Positions 9,200-18,389 of a stretch of 64,000 nucleotides of DNA are shown piece by piece. A program made the translations under genes and the position numbers. Within the stretch, counting starts at the first letter, position 1; each line of letters opens with the position of its first letter. The notes beneath the pieces were generated by a model that searched no databases, was not told the DNA's origin, and saw nothing but the letters and a program-made list of their open reading frames with translations. Source of the stretch: CAG-390 sp051867815 (GTDB lineage: Bacteria; Bacillota; Clostridia; Oscillospirales; CAG-272); contig JBJDZD010000141.1 in the NCBI GenBank assembly GCA_051867815.1, positions 20,956 through 84,955 of the forward strand. Reading direction: 5' to 3'.

Positions 9200-10108
9200 A
9201 TGAACTGCATTTCTTTGCTTGATAAGTTGAATATCGAATATGTCAAAGATCTCTCACTTGCGACGAAATCAAGCTTTCGCATCGGCGGAGCGGCGGATAT
9301 CGCCGTTTTTCCGCGAACGGAGAACGAGCTTGCCGCGGCCGTCCGCGCAGTCCGTGAAAGCGGACTGCCACTGCTCGTGGTCGGCAACGGCTCGAATATC
9401 CTTTTTGAGGATGGAGGCTACCGCGGCGCGGTGGTCTTTACCGAGAAAATGAATGAAACGCTCGTTTGCGGCAACAGTATTATTGCAGGTGCCGGCGCGT
9501 CATTTACCGCGCTTGCGCTCACGGCAAAAAACGCCTCGCTCTGCGGCCTTGAGTTTGCATACGGAATCCCGGGAAGCGTTGGCGGCGCAGTCGTTATGAA
9601 TGCCGGAGCATACGGCGGAGAAGTGGCGCAGGTCATTGACTCCTGCCGCGTCTACGATGCACAAACGGACGAGTTTTTAACTCTTTCAAAGGACGAAATG
9701 AAGCTCTCATACCGCCATACGGTGTTTAGCGAAAATAAAGATCTCATTTGCCTTTCGGCGGAATTTACCCTCAAAGAGGGTAACGCCGACGTAATAGATG
9801 CGAAAATGCGCGAGTTGATGCAGAGAAGGCGCGATAAGCAACCACTTGAATATCCCAGCGCAGGCAGCGTTTTCAAGCGGCCGGCTCCGGATCTTTTCGT
9901 TGGTAAGATGATAGAGGATTCGGGGCTTAAGGGCTTGACTGTGGGCGGCGCCCGGGTCTCCGAAAAGCATGCCGGATTTATAGTAAATATCGGTGGTGCG
10001 ACTGCCGCCGACGTGCTTGAGCTGATTTCTCGCGTGCAGGCGGTCATAAAGTCAAATTACGGCGTGGAGCTTGAATGTGAAGTGCGCCGAGTGGGTGACG
10101 GGCGATGA
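9200..10108 (+). CDS. murB: UDP-N-acetylenolpyruvoylglucosamine reductase
   Basis: 302 residues; the ATG at 9200 follows GGAGTAAAA. The FAD-binding motifs GNGSNILFEDGG and GIPGSVGGAVVMNAGAYGGE are present, as is the active-site serine motif SAGSVFKRP of type II MurB, the form typical of Firmicutes. It reduces UDP-GlcNAc-enolpyruvate to UDP-MurNAc with NADPH in peptidoglycan precursor synthesis. It overlaps whiA by 4 nt. Confidence 0.96.
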   Translation: MNCISLLDKLNIEYVKDLSLATKSSFRIGGAADIAVFPRTENELAAAVRAVRESGLPLLVVGNGSNILFEDGGYRGAVVFTEKMNETLVCGNSIIAGAGASFTALALTAKNASLCGLEFAYGIPGSVGGAVVMNAGAYGGEVAQVIDSCRVYDAQTDEFLTLSKDEMKLSYRHTVFSENKDLICLSAEFTLKEGNADVIDAKMRELMQRRRDKQPLEYPSAGSVFKRPAPDLFVGKMIEDSGLKGLTVGGARVSEKHAGFIVNIGGATAADVLELISRVQAVIKSNYGVELECEVRRVGDGR

Positions 10109-10977
10109 CCTTTACGGAAAGAGTACGCGCAGAGCTTGTGCAGTCGCTGTGCCACTCCCAATGCTGTCGCAGAGCCGCTCTTTGCGGCATCCTCATAAAT
10201 GCGGATTGCTCGCCCGACGGCGGCATTTACGCCAAGCTTTCCGATAAAGGTACCACGGAGCTGATGTTAAAGCTCCTGCGCGAGAATTACGGCAGGGAGG
10301 CTTGTGCGGAATACTCCAACAGCTACGGCAGAACTACTGCCGAGGTCGGATTTACCTCGGAAAAGCTGGCGGACAAGCTTCGCGAATTTTCCTTCGGAAG
10401 CGAGATAACTTTGTTTAAGTGCAAGGACTGCAAGTCCGCGTTTTTTGCCGGCTTGTTGCTTTCCGCGGCCAATTTTTCAAATCCCGAGCGCGAATCGCGC
10501 ATGGAAATACGCATAAATGACCCTGTACGCGCCGAGAGCGTGCGTCGTCTCTTCGCCGATATCGGCCACGAGCCGAGAGTTTCCGACAGGGACGGCATAT
10601 CCTCCCTCATTTTCAAGCGTAGCGAGGACGTTGAGGATATTCTCACGATTTCCGGCGCAGGCACATCCTCAATGGAACTGATGCAGGGAAAGCTGATGCG
10701 CGAATTTCGCGGTAAGATCAACCGTGACTCAAATTGCGAGTTCGGAAACATCGGCAAGACCGCGGCGGCGGCAAACGCGCAGATAGAGGCAATAAGATAT
10801 CTGCGCAACAGCGGCCGCTTCGATCAGCTTCCCGACGAGCTTAAGGAAACGGCAACTCTGCGAGAGGAGGAGCCGGATATGTCCCTTTCCGACCTCGCGG
10901 CGAAGCATTGTCCGCCGATTACGAAGTCGGGGCTTAATCACAGGCTCAAAAAATTGATGGAATTAGCGGAAAAATAA
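10105..10977 (+). CDS. whiA: Sporulation/cell-division regulator WhiA
   Basis: 290 residues. The N-terminal two-thirds is the degenerate LAGLIDADG homing-endonuclease fold (ALCGILINADC, SAFFAGLLLSAANFS). The C-terminus is a helix-turn-helix at about 245-287 (DMSLSDLAAKHCPPITKSGL). WhiA binds DNA and influences cell division, nucleoid segregation and, in actinobacteria, sporulation. In many Firmicutes rapZ and yvcK lie just before whiA; here whiA overlaps murB directly and those two genes are absent from this spot. Confidence 0.94.
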   Translation: MTFTERVRAELVQSLCHSQCCRRAALCGILINADCSPDGGIYAKLSDKGTTELMLKLLRENYGREACAEYSNSYGRTTAEVGFTSEKLADKLREFSFGSEITLFKCKDCKSAFFAGLLLSAANFSNPERESRMEIRINDPVRAESVRRLFADIGHEPRVSDRDGISSLIFKRSEDVEDILTISGAGTSSMELMQGKLMREFRGKINRDSNCEFGNIGKTAAAANAQIEAIRYLRNSGRFDQLPDELKETATLREEEPDMSLSDLAAKHCPPITKSGLNHRLKKLMELAEK

Positions 10978-10994
10978 ACTGAAAGGTGCCAAAA

Positions 10995-13900
10995 ATGGGC
11001 GATTTCGTTCATCTTCATCTGCATACCGAATACAGCTTGCTTGACGGCGCGTGCCGCATCAAGGATATCCCCGAGGCAGTTATTGCGGCGGGGCATTCTG
11101 CCGTTGCAATGACGGATCACGGTGCCATGTACGGTACCATGCAGTTCTACCGAACCTGCAAGGCGAAGGGTATCAAGCCGATAATCGGATGCGAGGTCTA
11201 CGTTGCTCCCGGCTCGCGATTTGAGCGTATTGCCGGCCGCGAGGGCGGCTCGCACCACCTCGTCCTTCTCTGCGAGAACGAAACGGGCTACCGCAACCTC
11301 ACCTACATGGTCTCAAAGGCGTTTACTGAGGGCTTTTATTCCCGTCCGCGCGTTGATCTTGAACTGATTCGCCACCATTCGGAGGGGCTTATTGCGCTTT
11401 CCGCGTGCCTTTCGGGCGAGATACCGTCCGCGCTTTGCGCAGGCGACCGCGAAAGGGCGGAGAATATCGCCAAAACATATAAACAGATATTCGGAAAAGA
11501 CCGTTTTTATATCGAGCTTCAAAACCACGGTATAGCCGAGCAACGTCAGATACTGCCGGAGCTTTACGCGCTTGCAAAGGAGCTTGACATCCCCGTGGTC
11601 GCCACCAACGACGTCCACTATCTTCGCAAAAGCGATGCGCGCGCGCAGACGGTGCTGATGTGTATTCAAACCAACACGACGATGGCGGACGGCGGTCGTC
11701 CCGGCTTTGAAACGGAAGAATTTTATTATAAATCCACCCTTGAAATGGAACGCCTTTTCGGCGGCTTTGAGGGCGCAATCGAAAATACCGTAAAGATTGC
11801 CGATATGTGCAATGTTGAGCTTGAGCATGAGGGATATGTTCTGCCGACTTTTCCGCTTAAAGATGGCGAAAATGCGGCGGATGTGCTTCGCTTGCACACC
11901 TATGAGGGGCTTGAGCGCTTGGCAAGCGCAGGCAGACTTCCTGCAGAGGGTTATACCTTTGAGGACTATATGAAGCGCGCCGATTACGAGCTTGACGTCA
12001 TTCATTCAATGGGCTACGACGACTATTTTCTCATAGTTGCGGACTACGTCGGCTTTGCCAAGGGCGCGGGCATTCCCGTCGGCCCCGGCAGAGGCTCGGG
12101 ATGCGGAAGTCTTGTGGCTTGGTGTACCTCGATCACGGACATTGACCCATTGCGCTTTGATCTTTTTTTCGAGCGCTTCCTGAATCCCGAGCGTGTAAGC
12201 ATGCCCGACTTTGATATCGACTTCTGCTACAACCGCCGCGACGAGGTGCTGGCTTACGTAAAGGAAAAATACGGCGAGGATCGCGTTTCACAGATAATTA
12301 CCTTCGGTACGCTTGCCGCACGTGCCGCCATACGCGATTGCGGCCGCGCCCTCGGCATGAGCTATGCCGAGGTGGACGAGATCGCAAAGCTGATACCGCG
12401 CGAGCTTGACGTCACCATAGAACAGGCGATGGTCGTCCCGGCACTCAAGGAAAGATACGATTCATCGGATGATATCCGCGAGCTGATCGATACCGCACGC
12501 CTCTTGGAGGGCATGCCGAGAAATGTTTCCGTGCATGCCGCCGGTGTCGTTATAACCGAGCGTCCGGTCCTTGAGTATCTGCCGCTTGCCGTTTCCAACG
12601 GCGCGGTCGTAACGCAGTTCGACATGGACACGGTCGCCTCGCTCGGACTTCTCAAATTCGACTTTTTAGCACTTCGGTATCTTACGATAATTGACGATGC
12701 CGTCAAGCAGATCAGGGAAAAAGACCCGGATTTTGACCTTGAAACGGTCGATATTTCCGATAAAAAGACCTACGAGCTTATCTCCACGGGTCAAACGAGC
12801 GGCGTGTTCCAGCTGGAGTCATCGGGCATGAAGTCGATGCTTACGAATCTTTGCCCCGAAAGTATAGATGATATCCTTGCCGCCATTGCGCTGTACCGTC
12901 CGGGACCGATGGAGTCGATTCCGAAATACATTGAGGGCAAGAACGCGCAGGATAAGGTCGAATACGCGCATCCCCTGCTTGAGCCGATATTGCGCCCGAC
13001 CTACGGCTGTATCGTTTACCAAGAGCAGGTAATGAATATTTTCCGTACCGTTGCCGGTTTCTCCTTCGGCCGTGCGGACATCGTCCGCCGCGCCATGTCA
13101 AAGAAAAAAGCCTCCGCGCTTGCCGCGGAGAGGGATAATTTCATTGACGGAGCGGCACGGCGCGGTGTTGACCGCGAAACGGCGGAGAAGCTTTTCGAGG
13201 ATATGTCGAGCTTTGCTTCATACGCCTTCAATAAGAGCCACGCGGCGGCGTACGCCATGCTTTCTTTCAGAACCGCGTACCTCAAAGCGCACTATCCGAG
13301 GGAGTATTTCTCGGCTCTGCTGACCTCCGTTCTCGGCAACGCGGATAAGATTGCGGAGTATATTGCGGAGGCAAACAAATTCGGTATCCGTGTTCTGCCG
13401 CCGGACATAAATCGCAGTATGCTTGATTTCCATGTAAGCGGCGATGATATAACTTTCGGTCTGCTTGCGCTGAAAAACGTCGGCAGGCAGTTCGTCGAAA
13501 GACTCATCCTCGAGCGCATCGACCGTCCGTTTGCCTCGTTTTCGGAGTTCCTCGAGAGAATGGCGGACGGCGACCTCAATCGCCGCATGGTCGAGTCGCT
13601 TATCAAGGCAGGAGCGTTTGACAGCCTCGGTGTATACCGTTCGAGATTGCTTGCAACGCTTGACGAAGCGCTTATGGCAATATCACGCAAGAGCCACGGC
13701 AATATTGCCGGGCAGATGGATATGTTCTCAATGTCGGAATCCGATATCGGGGGCGGCGAGAGCATAGTTTATCCGCAGATACCGGAGCTTCCGACCAAGG
13801 AGCTGCTTTATATGGAGCGCGAGGTCGCCGGGCTGTTCTTCTCGGGACATTTGCTTGACGGCTACGGCCTTCATATCAAATCGCTTGAGCCTTTGAGCAT

Positions 13901-14525
13901 TTCCGAAGTCACCGGCGGTGAGGATGATGACGAGGACGCATCTCTTGCGGACGGAACTAAGGTGACCCTTTGCGGCATCATTTCATCCGTAACGCAAAAA
14001 ACGACCCGTAAGGGCGGCAGTATGGCTTTTGCCACCCTTGAGGATCGTTCCGGCTCGCTGGAGCTTGTCATATTTTCAAAGCAATATGAAGCATACCGCA
14101 GGCATATCGAGGAAGACAACGCCGTTTGCATAACGGGTACCGTTTCACGCCGCGAGGGCGAGCGAAGTAAGATTATCGTCAACTCCGCCGCCATGCTTCT
14201 GACCGACGAGGAGTTCGGACGCAGAAAGGCGGAGCCGTCGAAGCAGGCTCGCCCGGCACAAAATGCGCCGCAAGGTGCGTCGACACCACGATCTGCACCC
14301 GTTAAGCCGCCGTCCGTCGTCTATATCCGAGTGCCCTCGAGAGCATCCGAGATATACAAAAAATGCGAGAACATCGTTGAGATCTTTGAAGGCCTCACTC
14401 GCGTCAGCTTTTATTTCGCCGATACCAAGAAGTACAGCGAGTATCCGCACGGAATCGATATATCCGATACCGCGATAAAGGAGCTTAAAAGGCTCGCGGG
14501 AGACGATTCGGTCGTCACGAAATAA
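10995..14525 (+). CDS. dnaE: DNA polymerase III alpha subunit (DnaE)
   Basis: 1176 residues from the ATG at 10995, which has AAAGG at 8 nt; a GTG 9 nt earlier is too close. An N-terminal PHP domain begins with HLHLHTEYSLLDGA and keeps its metal-ligand histidines. The polymerase palm carries PDFDIDF, followed by tandem helix-hairpin-helix motifs, a beta-clamp-binding region, and an OB-fold at about 990-1080. The last 80 residues after a Pro/Ala-rich linker look like an extra small domain. In Firmicutes with PolC, DnaE extends the primer on the lagging strand; whether polC exists is not visible here. Confidence 0.96.
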   Translation: MGDFVHLHLHTEYSLLDGACRIKDIPEAVIAAGHSAVAMTDHGAMYGTMQFYRTCKAKGIKPIIGCEVYVAPGSRFERIAGREGGSHHLVLLCENETGYRNLTYMVSKAFTEGFYSRPRVDLELIRHHSEGLIALSACLSGEIPSALCAGDRERAENIAKTYKQIFGKDRFYIELQNHGIAEQRQILPELYALAKELDIPVVATNDVHYLRKSDARAQTVLMCIQTNTTMADGGRPGFETEEFYYKSTLEMERLFGGFEGAIENTVKIADMCNVELEHEGYVLPTFPLKDGENAADVLRLHTYEGLERLASAGRLPAEGYTFEDYMKRADYELDVIHSMGYDDYFLIVADYVGFAKGAGIPVGPGRGSGCGSLVAWCTSITDIDPLRFDLFFERFLNPERVSMPDFDIDFCYNRRDEVLAYVKEKYGEDRVSQIITFGTLAARAAIRDCGRALGMSYAEVDEIAKLIPRELDVTIEQAMVVPALKERYDSSDDIRELIDTARLLEGMPRNVSVHAAGVVITERPVLEYLPLAVSNGAVVTQFDMDTVASLGLLKFDFLALRYLTIIDDAVKQIREKDPDFDLETVDISDKKTYELISTGQTSGVFQLESSGMKSMLTNLCPESIDDILAAIALYRPGPMESIPKYIEGKNAQDKVEYAHPLLEPILRPTYGCIVYQEQVMNIFRTVAGFSFGRADIVRRAMSKKKASALAAERDNFIDGAARRGVDRETAEKLFEDMSSFASYAFNKSHAAAYAMLSFRTAYLKAHYPREYFSALLTSVLGNADKIAEYIAEANKFGIRVLPPDINRSMLDFHVSGDDITFGLLALKNVGRQFVERLILERIDRPFASFSEFLERMADGDLNRRMVESLIKAGAFDSLGVYRSRLLATLDEALMAISRKSHGNIAGQMDMFSMSESDIGGGESIVYPQIPELPTKELLYMEREVAGLFFSGHLLDGYGLHIKSLEPLSISEVTGGEDDDEDASLADGTKVTLCGIISSVTQKTTRKGGSMAFATLEDRSGSLELVIFSKQYEAYRRHIEEDNAVCITGTVSRREGERSKIIVNSAAMLLTDEEFGRRKAEPSKQARPAQNAPQGASTPRSAPVKPPSVVYIRVPSRASEIYKKCENIVEIFEGLTRVSFYFADTKKYSEYPHGIDISDTAIKELKRLAGDDSVVTK

Positions 14526-14976
14526 TATCGTAGACGGCACTCATTGCCTTCTCAAAATCCGAAAATTCTATTCCTTTTTGCAGTAAATCTCTGTCTTTTT
14601 CGTGCAGGTCGTTTTCGTTGATTATGCGCTCGTAGAGCTTGTCCTCGCCGCGGCTGACGACGAGCCTGCCATCCTTGAGAATGAGAACGAAGTTCTGCGG
14701 TGCGGGCTGTGCCGTGTCGTCCTGCTCCGAACTTTCGGCGGCCTTGGATGTTTCATCGGCTTCGGCGGTCTCAGTTTCGGGATCGCCGCCCCCTGTCGGA
14801 ACGGCGGCGGTGCTGTCCGGCGTGTCGCTATACTCCGAAACGGGAAGGGTCGTTTCCGTGCCGCCCTGCAACCCGTGGCTGTATGCCCTTGCAACCGTGA
14901 AAACGGCAAAGGCGGAAACGATCAGCGCGACTATGGAAATGCACACAAAGGTGATAATGAGGCTTTTACTCTTCAT
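14515..14976 (-). CDS. Membrane-anchored protein with BofC_C-like domain
   Basis: 153 residues; ATG at 14976 after AAAGGATC. A transmembrane helix at about 7-29 is followed by an 50-residue acidic Thr/Ser/Pro/Glu linker. The C-terminal globular segment at about 93-153 (FVLILKDGRLVVSRG, then NDLHEKDRDLLQKGIEFSD) resembles the BofC C-terminal domain seen in many spore formers. BofC in Bacillus restrains SpoIVB signalling between forespore and mother cell. The full BofC N-terminal domain is absent, so the role is inferred. It overlaps the dnaE 3' end tail to tail by 11 nt. Confidence 0.55.
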   Translation of the reverse strand: MKSKSLIITFVCISIVALIVSAFAVFTVARAYSHGLQGGTETTLPVSEYSDTPDSTAAVPTGGGDPETETAEADETSKAAESSEQDDTAQPAPQNFVLILKDGRLVVSRGEDKLYERIINENDLHEKDRDLLQKGIEFSDFEKAMSAVYDIIS

Positions 14977-15098
14977 TTTTGATCCTTTTACAAATTTTTT
15001 TGCTTACGCTGAATATATTATCGACCGATATTCATAAAATATTCAAAAATGTATGATAATATGGTAGCACACACATTTTACGATAACGGAGTAACCAA

Positions 15099-17759
15099 AT
15101 GTCAAATAAAAAAATAAATTGGGGAGAAGAACTGAAAACAGCCGGCAGGGCAGGCATTTCGGGCGTCGGAAAATTCTTTCAGATACTCGCAAACGTGCTG
15201 ATAACCATCCTGCTGATAATTGCACTGACGGGTATTTTGGTCGTTTGTGCCTTTTCGGTGTATATAAACAACTATGTTGAGACCGAAATAGACGTTGAGC
15301 TTTTCAAAATGGACAACGTCACAGGCTCCACAACCACTCATATTTACCGTGTTGAATACGATACTCTTCTTGACCGCATCAATCGCAACGGCACAATAGT
15401 TGAAATGGATTCTGAGGCAGACAAGCAGTTGCAGGGTGAGGTTGACCAGACCTATGTTACGCTTGACAAGATCCCGGATAACATGGTCAATGCAATAATC
15501 GCCATTGAGGACAAGCGCTTCATGACGCACAGCGGAGTTGACTGGCGCCGCACCGTCGGTGCCGGCTTGACCTTCTTCACAGGCGGCGGTTACGGCGGCT
15601 CCTCCATCACGCAACAGCTTATCAAGAATGTTACGGGCGAGGACGATTACTCCATTCAGCGTAAGATCCAGGAGATCTTCTGGGCGCTCGATCTTGAAAC
15701 CAAGATGGATAAAGAGGAAATAATCGAGCTTTATCTTAATATCGTAAATTTCGGCCACGGTTCCAACGGCGTTCAGGCGGCGGCTCACAATTATTTTTCC
15801 AAGGATGCCTCCGAGCTAACTCTTATCGAGTGCGCGGCGATAGCCTGCATCACGAAAAACCCGTCATATTACGACCCGGTATATTATCCCGAGCATAATG
15901 CGAAAAGACGAAACGTAGTTCTTTACGAAATGTACGAGCAGGGTCTTATCACCTACCGCGAATATGACGAAGCGCGCAATCAGGAGCTTGTCCTCAACGT
16001 TCCCGGAAGCGACGCTCCCGACACGGACGAGGATACCTCGGGCGTCAATTCGTGGTATGCCGACATGGTAATTGAGGACGTAATAGACGACCTCATGGAA
16101 AAGTACAACTATTCGGAGAAGATGGCAGCCATTCTCGTATACAACGGCGGCTTGAACATCGTTTCCCTCGTTGACCCCGATATTCAGAAGGTGCTGGAGG
16201 ATGCTTTCCTTGACGACAGTAACTTCCCCGAGGATAAATCGGGTATAAAGGCGCAATGCTCCGCCATTGTGATCGACCCGTATACGGGTGACGTCCTCGG
16301 CGTCGTGGGCGCAAGGGGAGAGAAAACGGCAAACCGTATTCAGAACTTTGCCACGATGACCAAGCGTCCTCCCGGCTCGGCGATCAAGCCCTTGTCGGTT
16401 TATGCTCCGGCGTTTGAAAAGGGCTTGCTGACATGGTCGACCGTTATGGAAGATACTCCGCACAGCTATCCCGGTAATAAGGCGTGGCCCAAGAACTCCT
16501 ATAATCTCTATGCCGGATACGTAAACGCCAAATACGTCATTCGCCGTTCTACCAACACCACGGCAGTCAAGATGGTTGAGAAGGTCGGACTGCAGAATGC
16601 TTTTGATTTCTGTTACGATACGCTCAATATGAAGAGCATGATCGAGTACGGTGAGCTTTCGGACGGTACGCCCTATACCGACGTCGGCCTTGCCTCTCTC
16701 GCGCTCGGACAGCTCAACTACGGCGTTACCGTTCGTGAGATAACCGCGGCTTACTCCATTTTCGTAAACAGCGGCATATACAGCAAGCCTAATTCCTACC
16801 TTAAGGTCACCGATGCAAACGGAAACGTACTGCTTGAGAACGGCTACGAGGGCACGGTTGCAATCTCCGAGGAGACCGCGTCGCTTATGACCATGCTGCT
16901 TGAGAGCGTTCCGAGAACCGGAGGTACTGCGTCGGCGTTGACCTTCGACAGCAAGTACGATATCGACGTTGCCGGTAAGACGGGTTCCGCAGGTGACTAT
17001 TACGACAGATGGTTCATCGGCTTTACTCCCTATTATCTCTGCGGCGTATGGTACGGCTACGAATATCCCAAGTCTATCAGCGCATCGTCAAACCCCTGCC
17101 TGAAGGTATGGGATGCCGTCATGGGAAAGATCCACGAGGATCAGGTCATTGCAAAGATGCAGCCGGGCGACAAATATCTTGAATTCAACGTATCAAACAA
17201 TCTCGTTCAGTGTACCTTCTGCAGGGATTCCGGACTTCTCATGAGCGAGGTCTGCTCCCACGACCCGCGCGGAGACCGCTCGGAGACGGGTTGGTTTATC
17301 AAGGGTACGGAGCCTACCGAATACTGCGATACCCACATCATGGTCGACTACGACTACGTTGAGAAGTCGATCGCGTGCGAGTGGTGTCCACCCGAAAACA
17401 TCACTCAGGTCGCACTCATCAAGGTTGACCGCAAATTCCCCATAAACGTAGCCGTTTACGATGCTCAGTATGGATATATGGAGCTGCCCTTCGACGTTAT
17501 GCCGTATTCAACCGTATATTATCCCTATTACTTCAATTTGGGCGGCAAGGATTATTACGTCGGCTACACCTACGGCTATGTTCAATACAACAAGACTTGC
17601 TTAAAGCATTTCGACAGGCAGGCATGGAAGGATAAGGTCGCCGAGATAATTGCAGGCGCGAATACGACTGCTCCTTTGCCGGAGACCACGGTGACACCGT
17701 CCGGTCTAAGTATAAGCCCGGAGAATTTGTTTACTTTTACCAAAAAGTACAAATGGTAA
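15099..17759 (+). CDS. Class A penicillin-binding protein (PBP1A type)
   Basis: 886 residues. Cytoplasmic tail, transmembrane helix at about 29-56, GT51 glycosyltransferase domain with catalytic E137 (AIEDKRFMTHSGVDWRR) and GGSSITQQLIKN, then a transpeptidase domain with SxxK in RPPGSAIKPLS (about 425), SxN in RRSTNTTAV (about 483) and KTGSAGD (about 627). It polymerises lipid II and crosslinks the strands outside the membrane. The roughly 150-residue C-terminal extension contains several Cys pairs (CTFCRDSG, CEWC), possibly a metal- or disulfide-stabilised module. Start supported by GGAG at 8 nt. Confidence 0.95.
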   Translation: MSNKKINWGEELKTAGRAGISGVGKFFQILANVLITILLIIALTGILVVCAFSVYINNYVETEIDVELFKMDNVTGSTTTHIYRVEYDTLLDRINRNGTIVEMDSEADKQLQGEVDQTYVTLDKIPDNMVNAIIAIEDKRFMTHSGVDWRRTVGAGLTFFTGGGYGGSSITQQLIKNVTGEDDYSIQRKIQEIFWALDLETKMDKEEIIELYLNIVNFGHGSNGVQAAAHNYFSKDASELTLIECAAIACITKNPSYYDPVYYPEHNAKRRNVVLYEMYEQGLITYREYDEARNQELVLNVPGSDAPDTDEDTSGVNSWYADMVIEDVIDDLMEKYNYSEKMAAILVYNGGLNIVSLVDPDIQKVLEDAFLDDSNFPEDKSGIKAQCSAIVIDPYTGDVLGVVGARGEKTANRIQNFATMTKRPPGSAIKPLSVYAPAFEKGLLTWSTVMEDTPHSYPGNKAWPKNSYNLYAGYVNAKYVIRRSTNTTAVKMVEKVGLQNAFDFCYDTLNMKSMIEYGELSDGTPYTDVGLASLALGQLNYGVTVREITAAYSIFVNSGIYSKPNSYLKVTDANGNVLLENGYEGTVAISEETASLMTMLLESVPRTGGTASALTFDSKYDIDVAGKTGSAGDYYDRWFIGFTPYYLCGVWYGYEYPKSISASSNPCLKVWDAVMGKIHEDQVIAKMQPGDKYLEFNVSNNLVQCTFCRDSGLLMSEVCSHDPRGDRSETGWFIKGTEPTEYCDTHIMVDYDYVEKSIACEWCPPENITQVALIKVDRKFPINVAVYDAQYGYMELPFDVMPYSTVYYPYYFNLGGKDYYVGYTYGYVQYNKTCLKHFDRQAWKDKVAEIIAGANTTAPLPETTVTPSGLSISPENLFTFTKKYKW

Positions 17760-17779
17760 AGTGAAATTTTCAAAAACCA

Positions 17780-17808
17780 TTGACAAAACCCTTTCTTGGA
17801 TGTATAAT
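17780..17808 (+). promoter_or_regulatory. Consensus sigma-A promoter for the DUF4430-like lipoprotein
   Basis: TTGACA at 17780-17785, a 17-nt spacer and TATAAT at 17803-17808, matching the full consensus. It shows that the GTG-started frame opening at 17761 is not the real start. Confidence 0.9.
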
Positions 17809-17844
17809 AATGATACCACATCATGCTATGGAGGAAAAAACAGT

Positions 17845-18339
17845 ATGAAAAAGTTTTTTGCAATGACTCTCGCGGTTATTATGCTCGCTATGTGCTTCGC
17901 ATCCTGCGCACCTGCGGAAGTTGATAACAGAATCAAGGTAACCATCAACGTAAGAGACCTTCCCACAGAGGATGACCCCGACGGCGTTTACTTCCTTAAG
18001 ACACCGTCAGACGTTGATTTCAAGGTAGATCCGGAAACAAAGCTTCTTGACGCTCTTACCGCTCTTTGCGCGGAGAGAGAGGGCGCATCCTATGAGGTGT
18101 CCGCAATCACCGGCGAGTTTATCAAGTTCGTTTACGGCTCGGAAACGCTTGAAGGAGAAACCAAGAAGTTAGCCGAGGACAAGGAAGCAAACAAGACCCA
18201 GTACGTCATAACCCAGTTCGTCGTTACCGTAAACGGTACCGCGCTTAAGAACGAGGACATTGCAGGCTATGTTCTTCAAGACAACGACGTCGTTGAGATC
18301 CGTCTTACCGAGGGCGAACCTTTCTGGGAGAATAACTGA
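17845..18339 (+). CDS. Secreted lipoprotein, DUF4430-like
   Basis: 164 residues from the ATG at 17845, with GGAGG 10 nt upstream and a consensus promoter just before. The signal peptide ends in a lipobox (AMCFASC), so the mature protein is lipid-anchored. The rest resembles the DUF4430/transcobalamin-C fold: a strand (KVTINVRDLP), a conserved LLDALTALCAE helix, and VVTVNGTALKNEDIAGYVLQDNDVVEIRL, the ubiquitin-like beta-grasp end. Related proteins bind small ligands or mediate adhesion; no ligand can be named here. It ends at a strong shared terminator. Confidence 0.72.
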   Translation: MKKFFAMTLAVIMLAMCFASCAPAEVDNRIKVTINVRDLPTEDDPDGVYFLKTPSDVDFKVDPETKLLDALTALCAEREGASYEVSAITGEFIKFVYGSETLEGETKKLAEDKEANKTQYVITQFVVTVNGTALKNEDIAGYVLQDNDVVEIRLTEGEPFWENN

Positions 18340-18350
18340 TAATTTCCAAT

Positions 18351-18389
18351 AACAAAAGACCCGAACCGAGCCGGTTCGGGTCTTTTGTT
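18351..18389. terminator. Bidirectional intrinsic terminator
   Basis: Perfect 18-bp stem (18351-18368 with 18372-18389) with a 3-nt loop AGC, flanked by A and T runs. It serves both the plus-strand lipoprotein gene and the minus-strand mnmA gene. Confidence 0.93.

Noticed and set aside
17761..17844. Longer GTG-started version of the DUF4430-like lipoprotein
   Set aside because: A consensus sigma-A promoter occupies 17780-17808, so those codons would not be in the transcript; the ATG at 17845 has GGAGG and begins a proper signal peptide.
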